From: an uncultured Porphyromonadaceae bacterium
GTDB lineage: Bacteria; Bacteroidota; Bacteroidia; Bacteroidales; Muribaculaceae
Assembly (NCBI GenBank): GCA_937901905.1
Contig: CALDIF010000005.1
Span: forward strand, 1 to 30,504
DNA: 30,504 nt
Direction: 5' to 3'
Shown here: positions 1 through 7,727 of the stretch, one piece after another
How the letters are laid out: every line of letters begins with the position of its first letter
How positions within the stretch are numbered: the stretch's first letter is position 1
Notes under the pieces: model-generated
What the model was told of the DNA's origin: nothing
Database searches by the model: none
The model's input: only the letters and a program-made list of their open reading frames with translations
Program-made: the position numbers and the translations under genes

Positions 1-155
1 TGCCCACGGTGTCGCTGCGCTCCACCGCGGGTTACACAGATTATTCGCCCTTTGGGCACATTCACGCCGATTTACGAGAGAAATAAACGAACTGCCAATT
101 TCACGAATTAACCTGATTAATCTGCAAAGTTTACAGAAATTACAGTGACACAAAC
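1..155. other. Gene-free left edge
   Basis: No credible coding frame. A short GCCC/GGGC hairpin lies at about 47-57 and a CGGTG/CACCG pair at about 8-28, neither with a T-tract. Nothing else recognised. It lies downstream of the minus-strand TMEM43-like gene and of its terminator candidates. Confidence 0.4.
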
Positions 156-194
156 CCCACGCCACACTCTCACATTAGTCGAGTGTGACGTGGG
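156..194 (-). terminator. Hairpin downstream of TMEM43-like gene, probable terminator
   Basis: Arms at 156-169 and 181-194 pair over 14 positions with one mismatch around an 11-nt loop. Read on the minus strand, the stem follows the stop of the TMEM43-like gene by about 60 nt and is followed by a T-rich stretch (GTTTGTGT), which fits an intrinsic terminator. A second stem (216-225 with 236-245, 10 perfect pairs) sits between it and the stop codon. Confidence 0.5.
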
Positions 195-215
195 ATCTCA
201 TTAGGTCGGGTCACC

Positions 216-245
216 TGTGGGCGACCATGTGGGGTGTCGCCCACA
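216..245 (-). terminator. Second 10-bp hairpin just after the TMEM43-like stop
   Basis: TGTGGGCGAC at 216-225 and its exact complement at 236-245 enclose a 10-nt loop. It lies 8 nt beyond the stop codon on the minus strand. There is no clear T-tract, so it may be a 3'-end stabilising stem or part of a tandem terminator with the stem at 156-194. Confidence 0.4.
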
Positions 246-253
246 CGCTGATG

Positions 254-1816
254 TTACTGTCCTTGATAGGGCTGCTGATTGTAAGGATCTTGTCCGTAAG
301 GCTGACCCTGGTAGGGTTGTTGAGGCTGTTGTCCCCAAGCCGGTTGCTGCGGCTGACCCTGATAGGGCTGTTGAGGCTGTTGTCCCCAAGCCGGTTGCTG
401 CGGTTGTCCCTGATAGGGCTGTTGAGGCTGTTGATCCCAAGCCGGTTGCTGCGGCTGTCCCTGATAGGGCTGACCTTGATAGGGCTGTTGAACCTGCGGT
501 TGAGGTTGCTGCTGCGGTTGAGGTTGACCATAGAATTGCTGCTGACCTCCGCCGGGCTGATCAGGACCTTGTGGATTGTTCATGTCGTTATCTGCCTTCT
601 TGTTCTTGCCACGCATTGCAAAGTAAACGAGCAGACCCACTGCAATTACAAGCAGCGAGATGCCCAACAACGGGCGGTAGAATATCCATGCGACAGCGAT
701 GACGATGAGCGACCATGCTACACCGATGACCCAGCACACGATGTTAACACCGAAGTTCATGATAGTGGCGAGGAACGGAATGACCTTGAGCAAAATTACG
801 AGGAAGTTGAAGATACCCTTGAGACCGCCCACGACGAGCAAGATGCCGACAACACGGAGTATCCATGTTAATATGGAGTTCTCGTCCTTAGCATTTTGCA
901 CCATCACCTCGGCAGGTTGATTGCCGTTCTCGATGCGTGAGAAAGTGTAACCGCTCTTGGCAACGTACTCCGCAAATGTGTCGCCTGTCACCTTAGCGAT
1001 GATAGACACCTGGTTAACAGGACGTATAGCGGTGAAAGTAACGCGCACACTACACACATTCACCCCGTCACCGTACATGATCCGGTTGCCGCTGATGCCA
1101 TTCTCGGGTACACCTGCCATACCATTGACGTATGCTTCAAAGTCGGCGTCTGATAACACCGCTGTGCTGTCGGCGAAGGTCGGTGTGAGCATCGCCTCCA
1201 ACTCGTCGCCGTTCGTGGCGAGGGCGGCAGGCTCGGCGGTACCGACTTTCTTGATGAAGAAGTCAGGCAACTTATATGCGCCGAACGTTACGTTCTCGGC
1301 AAACAACCTCTGGTCGTCAAACTTGGGCATGTCTCGCCACGACTCGTTAATGCCACGATATTGCGGGTCGTGGAACGATGATGAGTTGATAGGCTCGTCG
1401 ACCCACTTGAGGTCGTAGGTGTAAGTCACGGTGACTTCCTCACCACCACCCAACTTGTCGTGCTTCTCCTCGTGCTTGTTCTCTTGATACTGCAGATACT
1501 CCACGTTGCGATCCAGCATCGTGTAGTTACCTGCAATGGGGAACAAACCGTCCTTGAGCAAGTCGTGAGACACGGCATCGCTCACGGCATGCACAACTTG
1601 ACCTTCAAATTGAGGGTCAATCGTTTGGGGTGCCGGCATCTCGATGCGCACAGCGTCGGCCTCCTCAATTGCTTTCTCGGTCTTCACCGCACGACCCTCG
1701 TTCCAAAACAATAGGACAGTGCCGGCGACAAACATCAGGAAACCCGAGCCGATAGACTTGAACGAGTTGCCCACGCGTGTACCGTAACCGGTTGTGTAAG
1801 TTTCGGTATAAGCCAT
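254..1816 (-). CDS. TMEM43-family membrane protein with Q/P/G-rich repeat tail
   Basis: A 520-residue membrane protein that I assign to the TMEM43 (LUMA) family. It has one N-terminal hydrophobic segment (about residues 24-37, ending FWNEGRA, a hallmark of the family), a large soluble middle domain, and about four closely spaced hydrophobic segments between residues 315 and 400. The bacterial members have no settled biochemical role. After a basic MRGKNKK stretch near residue 401, the last ~110 residues are almost entirely Q, P, G and Y, including three tandem 17-residue units of the type PYQGQPQQPAWGQQPQQ. The tail is probably cytosolic or periplasmic and disordered; topology is not settled by sequence. 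The gene follows the exported-protein gene on the same strand by 63 nt with no clear promoter between, so the two may be co-transcribed. The antisense frames over the tail are low-complexity shadows of the repeats. Confidence 0.8.
   Translation of the reverse strand: MAYTETYTTGYGTRVGNSFKSIGSGFLMFVAGTVLLFWNEGRAVKTEKAIEEADAVRIEMPAPQTIDPQFEGQVVHAVSDAVSHDLLKDGLFPIAGNYTMLDRNVEYLQYQENKHEEKHDKLGGGEEVTVTYTYDLKWVDEPINSSSFHDPQYRGINESWRDMPKFDDQRLFAENVTFGAYKLPDFFIKKVGTAEPAALATNGDELEAMLTPTFADSTAVLSDADFEAYVNGMAGVPENGISGNRIMYGDGVNVCSVRVTFTAIRPVNQVSIIAKVTGDTFAEYVAKSGYTFSRIENGNQPAEVMVQNAKDENSILTWILRVVGILLVVGGLKGIFNFLVILLKVIPFLATIMNFGVNIVCWVIGVAWSLIVIAVAWIFYRPLLGISLLVIAVGLLVYFAMRGKNKKADNDMNNPQGPDQPGGGQQQFYGQPQPQQQPQPQVQQPYQGQPYQGQPQQPAWDQQPQQPYQGQPQQPAWGQQPQQPYQGQPQQPAWGQQPQQPYQGQPYGQDPYNQQPYQGQ
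314..466. repeat. Three tandem 51-bp units inside the TMEM43-like gene
   Basis: Units at 314-364, 365-415 and 416-466 differ at only a few positions and each encodes 17 residues (PYQGQPQQPAW[G/D]QQPQQ). Degenerate half-units flank them on both sides. Their near-identity at DNA level suggests recent expansion or slippage, so copy number is likely to vary between strains. Confidence 0.85.
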
Positions 1817-1829
1817 AGTGTTAAAATGT

Positions 1830-1860
1830 TAAGTTATTAATGATAGATAAGTTATTAATG
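1830..1860. repeat. Direct repeat AAGTTATTAATG in the gap before the TMEM43-like gene
   Basis: AAGTTATTAATG occurs at 1830-1841 and again at 1849-1860, 19 bp apart, in the 63-nt gap between the two minus-strand genes. It could be a simple AT-rich duplication. No promoter of the TAnnTTTG type is visible here on the minus strand. Confidence 0.4.
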
Positions 1861-1879
1861 AATGATAGAATTAGTAAAT

Positions 1880-2989
1880 TCAATATTGCCAATATTCGTA
1901 TTCATCGCTGATTAACACGAAGTGATCCATCAGTTCGCGGTAAATAGAGTAGTGAGTGCCTTCCATGGAGTTCCAACGGCAGTAAAATTCAAATCCCCGG
2001 TCACTCGCTGTCATCGCCATGATTTCGGGCGCATGGGCGAAGAAATCGTCGTCACCGTACCAGTTGGACACGCCGTCTTCTAAATAGCCACGCACATCAA
2101 GTGTGGTGGACACCATACCCTCGGCGATGCAGACCACCGAAGCCAGCACGAAGTCATCGCCACGCCGTGGCTTGAACGTCACGGCGTAGAAAGTGCGTTC
2201 GGCAGTGGGGCACGAAGCCAACCAATGAGCCTCGGCTATTTGATATCCTTTGAAGTGATGTTCAATAACGGTGCGAACATCGGCATCGGGGCGCTCTATC
2301 GGCTCGGGCGATTTCCAGCGGCTGAACTGCAACACGTTGTGATAAGCGAAAAAATCGTGCGGCACGATAAACGGCATTGCCTCGTAGTCTTGGTAACCGC
2401 GGAACATCTTGGTCTTGACCGATGGGTCAACAAGCGCGTACACGTGAGCACTCACGCCATTGTTTTGACCGATATAGCGCACGCCGTTAACGTGGGGCTT
2501 GAACACCATGCAATCGTACTCCGACGGGTCGCCCACGTCGTCCCACTCAACATCGTGAAACACCGTGTAACGGTTGTTCTTGATGTCGGCAGTGACGAAT
2601 AACGGGCGATACTTCAGTGTCAAGTCGCTGTTCCAATCAAGGTCGTTAAACTGATTCCACAAGTAATTTATATCCACCCAAAAGGTGTCTTTGTAATCAT
2701 CGGGAGTAACGGCAACAGTGCGTAACATCGAGGCATTCTCATCGGTGTCATAAACTTCAACGATTGATAAATCGGAGTTGGCGAGCAATAGTTCCGGAAT
2801 GGTGTCACCTGTCACGTCGCATGTGGCACATTGCATCGCGATGCCATTGTTAGGGTGTTTCTCATTGAAGAAGTTAATCGCTTCGGCAAGGAATTGTGTC
2901 AAGCGGACTGCGTCACGGGGATACGCAAGCACACTTGTCATGGCAGACATTGCCACAACAACACCGAGTAGAACTCTATTACTTCTCAT
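1880..2989 (-). CDS. Exported protein of unknown function
   Basis: 369 residues. The N-terminus is a typical Sec signal peptide (MRSNR, then a hydrophobic core ending SVLA before YPRD), so the mature protein should start near residue 23. Shortly after comes CDVTGDTIPELLLA, a D-x-x-G-D-x-x-P-E-L loop like those of FG-GAP/VCBS-type or EF-hand-like calcium loops; I see only one copy. The rest is rich in aromatic and acidic residues with no recognised family. It is preceded by a consensus promoter (3052-3084) and is followed on the same strand by the TMEM43-like gene. The start is set by the signal peptide. No function is proposed beyond export to the periplasm or cell surface. Confidence 0.65.
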   Translation of the reverse strand: MRSNRVLLGVVVAMSAMTSVLAYPRDAVRLTQFLAEAINFFNEKHPNNGIAMQCATCDVTGDTIPELLLANSDLSIVEVYDTDENASMLRTVAVTPDDYKDTFWVDINYLWNQFNDLDWNSDLTLKYRPLFVTADIKNNRYTVFHDVEWDDVGDPSEYDCMVFKPHVNGVRYIGQNNGVSAHVYALVDPSVKTKMFRGYQDYEAMPFIVPHDFFAYHNVLQFSRWKSPEPIERPDADVRTVIEHHFKGYQIAEAHWLASCPTAERTFYAVTFKPRRGDDFVLASVVCIAEGMVSTTLDVRGYLEDGVSNWYGDDDFFAHAPEIMAMTASDRGFEFYCRWNSMEGTHYSIYRELMDHFVLISDEYEYWQY

Positions 2990-3051
2990 TGTTAAAGTTA
3001 AAAGTAGTAGTAATTAATTCCGTTTGATGAGAGAAAAATCCCTAAACGCTG

Positions 3052-3084
3052 CAAAGTTAGTAAAAATATTGTGAAAATCACAAA
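3052..3084 (-). promoter_or_regulatory. Bacteroidetes promoter for the exported protein
   Basis: Read on the minus strand, TTTG (3081-3084) is followed after 21 bp by TAACTTTG (3052-3059), matching the Bacteroidetes -33/-7 consensus. Transcription would start near 3048, giving a leader of about 60 nt. Confidence 0.7.
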
Positions 3085-3253
3085 CTTGTACAAACTTCGT
3101 GTCTATTCTCACGAATGAAACGGTAGGAAACGGTCTGCATTTGTATTTATGGCGAGTAATTCCCGGGCGAGTTTCTCGGCTGTCTCGCACTCCTGCAACG
3201 GCAAGTCCCTATTATTTGAAACTGTTGTGAAAATTTTCGGATAGCGGAGCGGT

Positions 3254-3285
3254 TTTGCAGGTGAAGTGTTTTTTTTGTACCTTTG
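3254..3285 (+). promoter_or_regulatory. Bacteroidetes promoter for the etfB-etfA-acd operon
   Basis: TTTG at 3254-3257, a 20-bp spacer and TACCTTTG at 3278-3285 match the Bacteroidetes -33/-7 consensus exactly. The leader to the etfB ATG is about 48 nt. The 2990-3336 gap holds this promoter and the divergent one at 3052-3084; between them I see nothing else. Confidence 0.8.
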
Positions 3286-3336
3286 CGAGTTGAATTGACA
3301 GTTTGACTAATAAACAGACAATCAGATAAGAGATTT

Positions 3337-4209
3337 ATGAGTCTAAAAATTGTAGTTTTAGCAAAGCAAGTACCGGATACGCGTAATGTAGGCAAGGACG
3401 CTATGAAAGCCGATGGTACGATCAATCGTGCCGCCCTGCCCGCTATTTTTAATCCCGAAGACTTGAATGCGCTCGAGCAAGCCTTGCAACTCAAGGACGC
3501 TCATCCCGGGTCAACCATTACGCTCGTGACAATGGGACTGCCCCGCAGTGCCGAGATGGTGCGTGAGAGTCTCTATCGTGGCGGCGATGGCGGTGTGGTG
3601 CTTACCGACCGCCCCCTCGGCGGTGCCGACACGCTCGCGACGAGTTATTCAATCGCACAAGCGATACGTCATCTTGACGGATGCGACATCATTTTGGGCG
3701 GTCGTCAAGCGATTGACGGCGATACGGCTCAAGTGGGTCCGCAGGTGGCTGAGAAATTGGGTCTGCCCCAAGTGACTTATGCCGAGAAAGTAACTGTGGC
3801 TGACGGAATAGCGACGGTAAAACGTCGTCTCGAGAACGGTTACGAGGTTGTGGAATGTCCGTTGCCGCTGGTTGTTACCGTGACCGGCAGTGCCGATGCT
3901 TGTCGTCCTCGCAACGCTCGCTTGGTACAAAAGTACAAGTATGCGGTAACGCCTGCCGAGTGTGCTGCACTTGACGAACGTCGTCAAGCCCTTGTTGCCG
4001 CGCGTCCGTGGCTCAACATCACCCAGTGGGGTGTGGCGGATATTGAGGCGGATCCCGAGCAAATAGGTCTCAAAGGGTCGCCCACCAAGGTGAAAACCGT
4101 GGTGAATGTCGTTTTCCAAGCCAAGGAGAGCAAGCGCATCGATGGTGCCGACGAGGCAGGTTTGGAAGACCTTGTTAAAGAGTTGATAACCGACCATATC
4201 ATTGGCTAA
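3337..4209 (+). CDS. etfB: Electron transfer flavoprotein beta subunit (EtfB/FixA)
   Basis: 290-residue EtfB that pairs with the EtfA encoded next to carry electrons to or from an acyl-CoA dehydrogenase. The family core is clear: KQVPD at residues 10-14, the FNPEDLNALEQAL helix near 38-50, and GGRQAIDGDTAQVGP at 121-135. The GDTAQVGP form in that last loop resembles EtfB of flavin-bifurcating ETFs (as in clostridial Bcd-EtfAB), where beta binds a second FAD; non-bifurcating human-type EtfB has a different sequence there. The length is somewhat above the usual ~255-265. The ATG lies about 48 nt after a consensus promoter and is the first gene of an etfB-etfA-acd operon. Family assignment is firm; bifurcation is inference. 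Confidence 0.94.
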   Translation: MSLKIVVLAKQVPDTRNVGKDAMKADGTINRAALPAIFNPEDLNALEQALQLKDAHPGSTITLVTMGLPRSAEMVRESLYRGGDGGVVLTDRPLGGADTLATSYSIAQAIRHLDGCDIILGGRQAIDGDTAQVGPQVAEKLGLPQVTYAEKVTVADGIATVKRRLENGYEVVECPLPLVVTVTGSADACRPRNARLVQKYKYAVTPAECAALDERRQALVAARPWLNITQWGVADIEADPEQIGLKGSPTKVKTVVNVVFQAKESKRIDGADEAGLEDLVKELITDHIIG

Positions 4210-4226
4210 ACACATTAAAGACTTGC

Positions 4227-5261
4227 ATGACAATGAATGACAAGAATAATCTTATAGTATATTGTGAGGTCGACGGCGGTCGTGTTGCTGATGTCAGCCT
4301 TGAATTGCTCACCAAGGGTCGCACTCTCGCCACGGCGCGTGGCATCAAACTTGAGGCACTCGTGATTGGTTCCGGTCTTGCCGGTGTTGAGCAACAACTG
4401 TTCCCCTATGGTGTTGACGTGGTGTATAAGATTGACGATGAGCGTCTAAGCCCCTACACATCGTTGCCCCACGCGTCGGCTGTGATTAATCTGTTCCGTG
4501 AGATTGAACCGGAAATTTGCCTGATGGGAGCAACAACTATCGGTCGCGACTTGGGTCCGCGCGTATCGTCGTGCCTGCACAGCGGTCTCACCGCCGATTG
4601 TACGGCACTTGAGATCGGCGACCACACCGACGCTGTGACCAAGACCGAGTATCACAACTTGTTGTATCAAATACGTCCGGCATTCGGCGGTAATATAGTC
4701 GCAACCATTGTCAATCCCGAGCATCGTCCTCAAATGGCGACAGTGCGTGAGGGCGTGATGAAGAAAGAAGTGTTTGACCCTGCCTACAAGGGTGTTGTGG
4801 TCGAACTCGATGCCGACAAGTATGTTGCCCCCGAGAGTTACGTGGTGCGCATCATTGAGCGTGAGGTTGAGGCGAGCAAGGTGAATATCAAGAGTGCCCC
4901 GATTATCGTTGCCGGCGGTTACGGTGTGGGCAGTAAAGAAAACTTCAACCTTTTGTTTGAGTTGGCTGACGTACTCGGAGGCGAGGTCGGTGCCAGTCGT
5001 GCCGCTGTCGATGCCGGTTACATTGAGCACGACCGTCAAATCGGACAAACCGGTGTTACTGTGCGTCCCAAGTTGTATATCGCATGCGGTATTTCGGGTC
5101 AAATCCAGCACATTGCCGGTATGAACGAGAGTTCAATCATCATCAGTATCAACAATGATCCCAATGCGCCCATAAACACGATAGCCGACTATGTTATTAC
5201 CGGTAACCTTGAGGAAGTTATACCGCGTTTGATCAAGTATTACAAGAAGAACAGCAAGTGA
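4227..5261 (+). CDS. etfA: Electron transfer flavoprotein alpha subunit (EtfA/FixB)
   Basis: 344-residue EtfA, the FAD-binding partner of EtfB. The C-terminal FAD domain is unmistakable: SRAAVDAGYI, then RQIGQTGVTVRPKLYIACG, SGQIQHIAGM and INNDPNAPI, in the usual order. The N-terminal half (VYCEVDGGRVADVSLELL) is the typical Rossmann-like beta-alpha domain. It follows etfB by 17 nt and precedes the acyl-CoA dehydrogenase by about 33 nt, so the three are one transcription unit. An in-frame ATG at 4233 (MNDKNN) is an equally good start; homologues usually begin close to the first strand, which slightly favours 4233. Confidence 0.94.
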   Translation: MTMNDKNNLIVYCEVDGGRVADVSLELLTKGRTLATARGIKLEALVIGSGLAGVEQQLFPYGVDVVYKIDDERLSPYTSLPHASAVINLFREIEPEICLMGATTIGRDLGPRVSSCLHSGLTADCTALEIGDHTDAVTKTEYHNLLYQIRPAFGGNIVATIVNPEHRPQMATVREGVMKKEVFDPAYKGVVVELDADKYVAPESYVVRIIEREVEASKVNIKSAPIIVAGGYGVGSKENFNLLFELADVLGGEVGASRAAVDAGYIEHDRQIGQTGVTVRPKLYIACGISGQIQHIAGMNESSIIISINNDPNAPINTIADYVITGNLEEVIPRLIKYYKKNSK

Positions 5262-5294
5262 CAAATACCGTTATTGCGGTCAATATCAATTAAT

Positions 5295-6995
5295 ATGGCT
5301 AATTTTTACACTGATAATAAAGCATTGCGCTATCACCTCAACCACCCGTTGATGCGCGAAATAGTGACGATGCGCGAACGCGAGTTTTCCCAGAGTGACA
5401 AGTTTGACTACGCTCCGCTCGACTTTGAGGACGCGATGGACAGTTATGAGCGTGTCCTCGAGGTGATAGGCGAGATATGCGGTGACATCGTGGCTCCCAA
5501 TGCCGAGAGTGTCGATACCGAGGGTCCCCACCTTGTTGACGGCAAAGTGCGTTACGCATCTAAGACCTACGAAAACCTCCAAGCATTGGTTCAAGCCGGC
5601 TTGATGGGTATCACCCTGCCGAGGCAATACGGCGGACTGAATTTCTCGTTAGTTCCTTACACCATGGCAGCCGACCTCGTGAGTCGTGCCGATGCGAGTT
5701 TCGTGAATGTGTGGGGACTTCAAGACTGTGCCGAGACGATCAACGAGTTTGCCAACGACGACCAGCGCGAGCGTTATTTACCTCGTGTCGTTGCCGGCGA
5801 AACGATGGCGATGGATCTTACCGAGCCTGATGCAGGCAGTGACTTGCAAGCCGTGATGCTCAAGGCTACTCAAGACGAGGACGGCACATGGCGTTTGAAT
5901 GGTGTCAAGCGTTTTATCACCAATGGTGACGGCGACATCTCGCTCGTGTTGGCACGAAGCGAGGAGGGCAGTAAGGACGGTCGCGGATTGTCAATGTTTA
6001 TTTATGACAAGCGCAATGGTGGCATGACCGTGCGTCGCATCGAAAATAAGATGGGTATTCACGGCAGCCCGACGTGTGAACTGGTATTCAAGAATGCTAA
6101 AGCAGAGTTGTGCGGTGACCGTCGCATGGGTTTGATAAAGTATGTGATGTCACTGATGAACGGTGCTCGTTTGGGTATCGCGGCGCAAAGCGTCGGTATC
6201 AGCGAGAGTGCTTATCGTGAGGCGTTGGAGTATGCCAACAGTCGTGAACAGTTCGGCAAGGCTATCATCAACTTCCCTGCAGTTGCCGAGTTGGTTGCAT
6301 TGATCAAAGCGAAAACCGATGCCGGTCGTTCGTTGCTGTACGAGTGCACTCGCTTTGTCGACATGTACAAGACCATCGAGGCTATCGGTCGCGAGCGCGC
6401 ATTGACTATCGAGGAACGTCAGCGTGCCAAGACCTATAAACGTTTGGCTGATGCGTTCACACCACTCGTGAAGGGCATGGGTAGCGAATTCGCCAATCAA
6501 AATGCCTACGACTGCGTTCAGGTTCACGGCGGTTCGGGCTTCATGCGCGACTACGCGTGCGAGCGCATTTATCGTGACGCGCGCATTACCAGCATCTATG
6601 AGGGTACAACCCAGTTGCAGGTAGTGGCTGCTATCCGTCACATCACAACCGGAACTTACAGTGCTCAAATCAAGGAGTACGCAGCCGGCGAATATAGCGA
6701 GGCTGTCGCATCGGAGCGTGCTCGCTTGGAGACGATGACAGCACAGTTTGAGACTGCATTGGAGGCTGTGAAGGCTATCAACGACCCCGAGTATGTCACG
6801 TTCCACGCCCGTCGCTTGGTCGAGATGGCGGGACATGTGATAATGGGCTACTTGATGATTTACGATGCCACCAACGAGCCCGACTTGTTCTTGAAGTCGG
6901 CAAAGGTGTATGTGAATTACGGTGCGGCTCAAGTGGCGGCTCATGCACAGTTTATCGGCTCGTTCAATCCTGCCGATGTAGAGGCTTATCGTTAA
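5295..6995 (+). CDS. Acyl-CoA dehydrogenase with extended C-terminus
   Basis: 566-residue flavoenzyme that would oxidise acyl-CoA to enoyl-CoA, or run in reverse, with electrons exchanged through the EtfBA encoded just upstream. Visible landmarks are LTEPDAGSD (residues 175-183, FAD/substrate loop), ITNGDGD near 208, SREQFGK near 316, QVHGGSGFMRDY (409-420) and IYEGTTQLQ (434-442), where E436 is the expected catalytic base. About 125 residues follow the catalytic core, matching the long-form family with an extra C-terminal helical domain rather than the ~380-residue butyryl-CoA type. An upstream TTG at 5274 could extend it, but ATG 5295 (MANFYTDNK) is the natural start. The exact acyl substrate cannot be read from sequence. 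Confidence 0.92.
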   Translation: MANFYTDNKALRYHLNHPLMREIVTMREREFSQSDKFDYAPLDFEDAMDSYERVLEVIGEICGDIVAPNAESVDTEGPHLVDGKVRYASKTYENLQALVQAGLMGITLPRQYGGLNFSLVPYTMAADLVSRADASFVNVWGLQDCAETINEFANDDQRERYLPRVVAGETMAMDLTEPDAGSDLQAVMLKATQDEDGTWRLNGVKRFITNGDGDISLVLARSEEGSKDGRGLSMFIYDKRNGGMTVRRIENKMGIHGSPTCELVFKNAKAELCGDRRMGLIKYVMSLMNGARLGIAAQSVGISESAYREALEYANSREQFGKAIINFPAVAELVALIKAKTDAGRSLLYECTRFVDMYKTIEAIGRERALTIEERQRAKTYKRLADAFTPLVKGMGSEFANQNAYDCVQVHGGSGFMRDYACERIYRDARITSIYEGTTQLQVVAAIRHITTGTYSAQIKEYAAGEYSEAVASERARLETMTAQFETALEAVKAINDPEYVTFHARRLVEMAGHVIMGYLMIYDATNEPDLFLKSAKVYVNYGAAQVAAHAQFIGSFNPADVEAYR

Positions 6996-7359
6996 GAGTC
7001 GTCGCGTATCTTACAGCTGAAATAGGCGATATATCATCGCTTATTTCGGCTAAAGACCCACTCTTCACTCTATAGCCAACGGATGTAACCATTTCGAGAT
7101 TGAAATACTCTATCTCGTGAGTTTGAGTTTTTCCCTCTATGGCACCATGTTGAGTGGTATTCGCAAATTTTGCGACTACAACCTCATCGGCTAATTCCTC
7201 TTTTAGAGCGTTGTTAATGTGCTTACTGATTGTTTTATAATCACGACCGAATAATGTGGCCAACTGTCCACGAGTCAGCCACAGCATATCGCCATCAATC
7301 TTTACTTCAAGTCGGATGGCATTGCTATCGTCTTTGTATATGACAATTTGATTCTCCAT
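6964..7359 (-). pseudogene. Truncated RhuM-family remnant
   Basis: The first ~100 residues from M at 7359 (MENQIVIYKDD) match the N-terminal domain of RhuM/virulence-RhuM-like proteins: VKIDGDMLWLTRGQLATLFG, a winged-helix-like stretch with KTISKHINNALKEEL, then the family signature EYFNLEMVTSVGYRVKSGS. Full-length members are about 300 residues or more. Here the homology stops right after GYRVKS, at the hairpin 7016-7050, and the remaining ~30 residues are unrelated and run antisense into the end of the acyl-CoA dehydrogenase gene (32-bp overlap). I read it as a 5' fragment left by a deletion. A good promoter still precedes it, so a short DNA-binding product could be made. RhuM genes are typical of mobile or restriction-modification neighbourhoods, but the function is not established. 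Confidence 0.75.
7016..7050. terminator. 15-bp hairpin after the acyl-CoA dehydrogenase
   Basis: Arms 7016-7030 and 7036-7050 pair over 15 positions, two of them G-T wobbles, around a 5-nt loop. It begins 21 nt after the acyl-CoA dehydrogenase stop. Neither strand has a T-tract, so it is a stable 3'-end stem or a non-canonical terminator. It also marks where the RhuM remnant stops resembling its family. Confidence 0.5.
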
Positions 7360-7456
7360 TTTCTTTTGCAATTCGAGTATAGGCAATAACAGGTATTAAT
7401 GGCGTGCCCGACAGTCACTTTCAGTTTGACGGATTCCATACCACTGTTCTTGTTTG

Positions 7457-7488
7457 CAAAGATAATGTATTTTTTGTGACCGAAACAA
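7457..7488 (-). promoter_or_regulatory. Promoter upstream of the RhuM remnant
   Basis: On the minus strand, TTG (7486-7488, within ATTG) is followed after 21 bp by TATCTTTG (7457-7464), a good Bacteroidetes promoter. Transcription would start near 7453, giving a leader of about 90 nt to M at 7359. Confidence 0.65.
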
Positions 7489-7727
7489 TTTTGTGTTAGT
7501 ATTTTGCCTCAACTTGTCGCTCTCTAAATGGGGTAGGCAGATAACTCGCCCTGCCGGCGAGACCATCGTTGATGCCACTTTATATCCTCGAGAGGACTTA
7601 ACAGTAGTATAGTGAAGATATTGCCTGTTTCAGAGGTATTGGATTTGTGTCGTCTGTCCGTGGGTTTCGCTACTCTTCGCCTACTGTTGATTATCTCATG
7701 CCGCGTTTGGACATTCATCTTTCAACG
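7489..7727. other. Gene-free stretch with alternative hairpins
   Basis: Short minus-strand frames exist here but show no recognisable protein character. GGCAG (7536-7540) can pair with CTGCC (7551-7555), or CTCGCC (7545-7550) can pair with GGCGAG (7556-7561). The two stems overlap and exclude each other. The stretch lies between the AsmA-like stop and the RhuM promoter, on the transcript of neither as far as can be told. It may be a relic of an inserted element or a structured RNA; I cannot identify it. Confidence 0.4.

Noticed and set aside
185..871. Plus-strand frame of 228 codons opposite the TMEM43-like gene
   Set aside because: It is L/R-rich repetitive translation of the antisense of the Q/P/G repeats. 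The minus-strand frame has real membrane-protein features over its full length.
6150..6944. 264-codon minus-strand frame inside the acyl-CoA dehydrogenase gene
   Set aside because: Antisense shadow; the plus-strand frame holds all catalytic motifs.
7396..7718. Two overlapping short minus-strand frames (60 and 64 codons)
   Set aside because: No family resemblance, rich in R/S/T. One spans the RhuM promoter. Better explained as non-coding.
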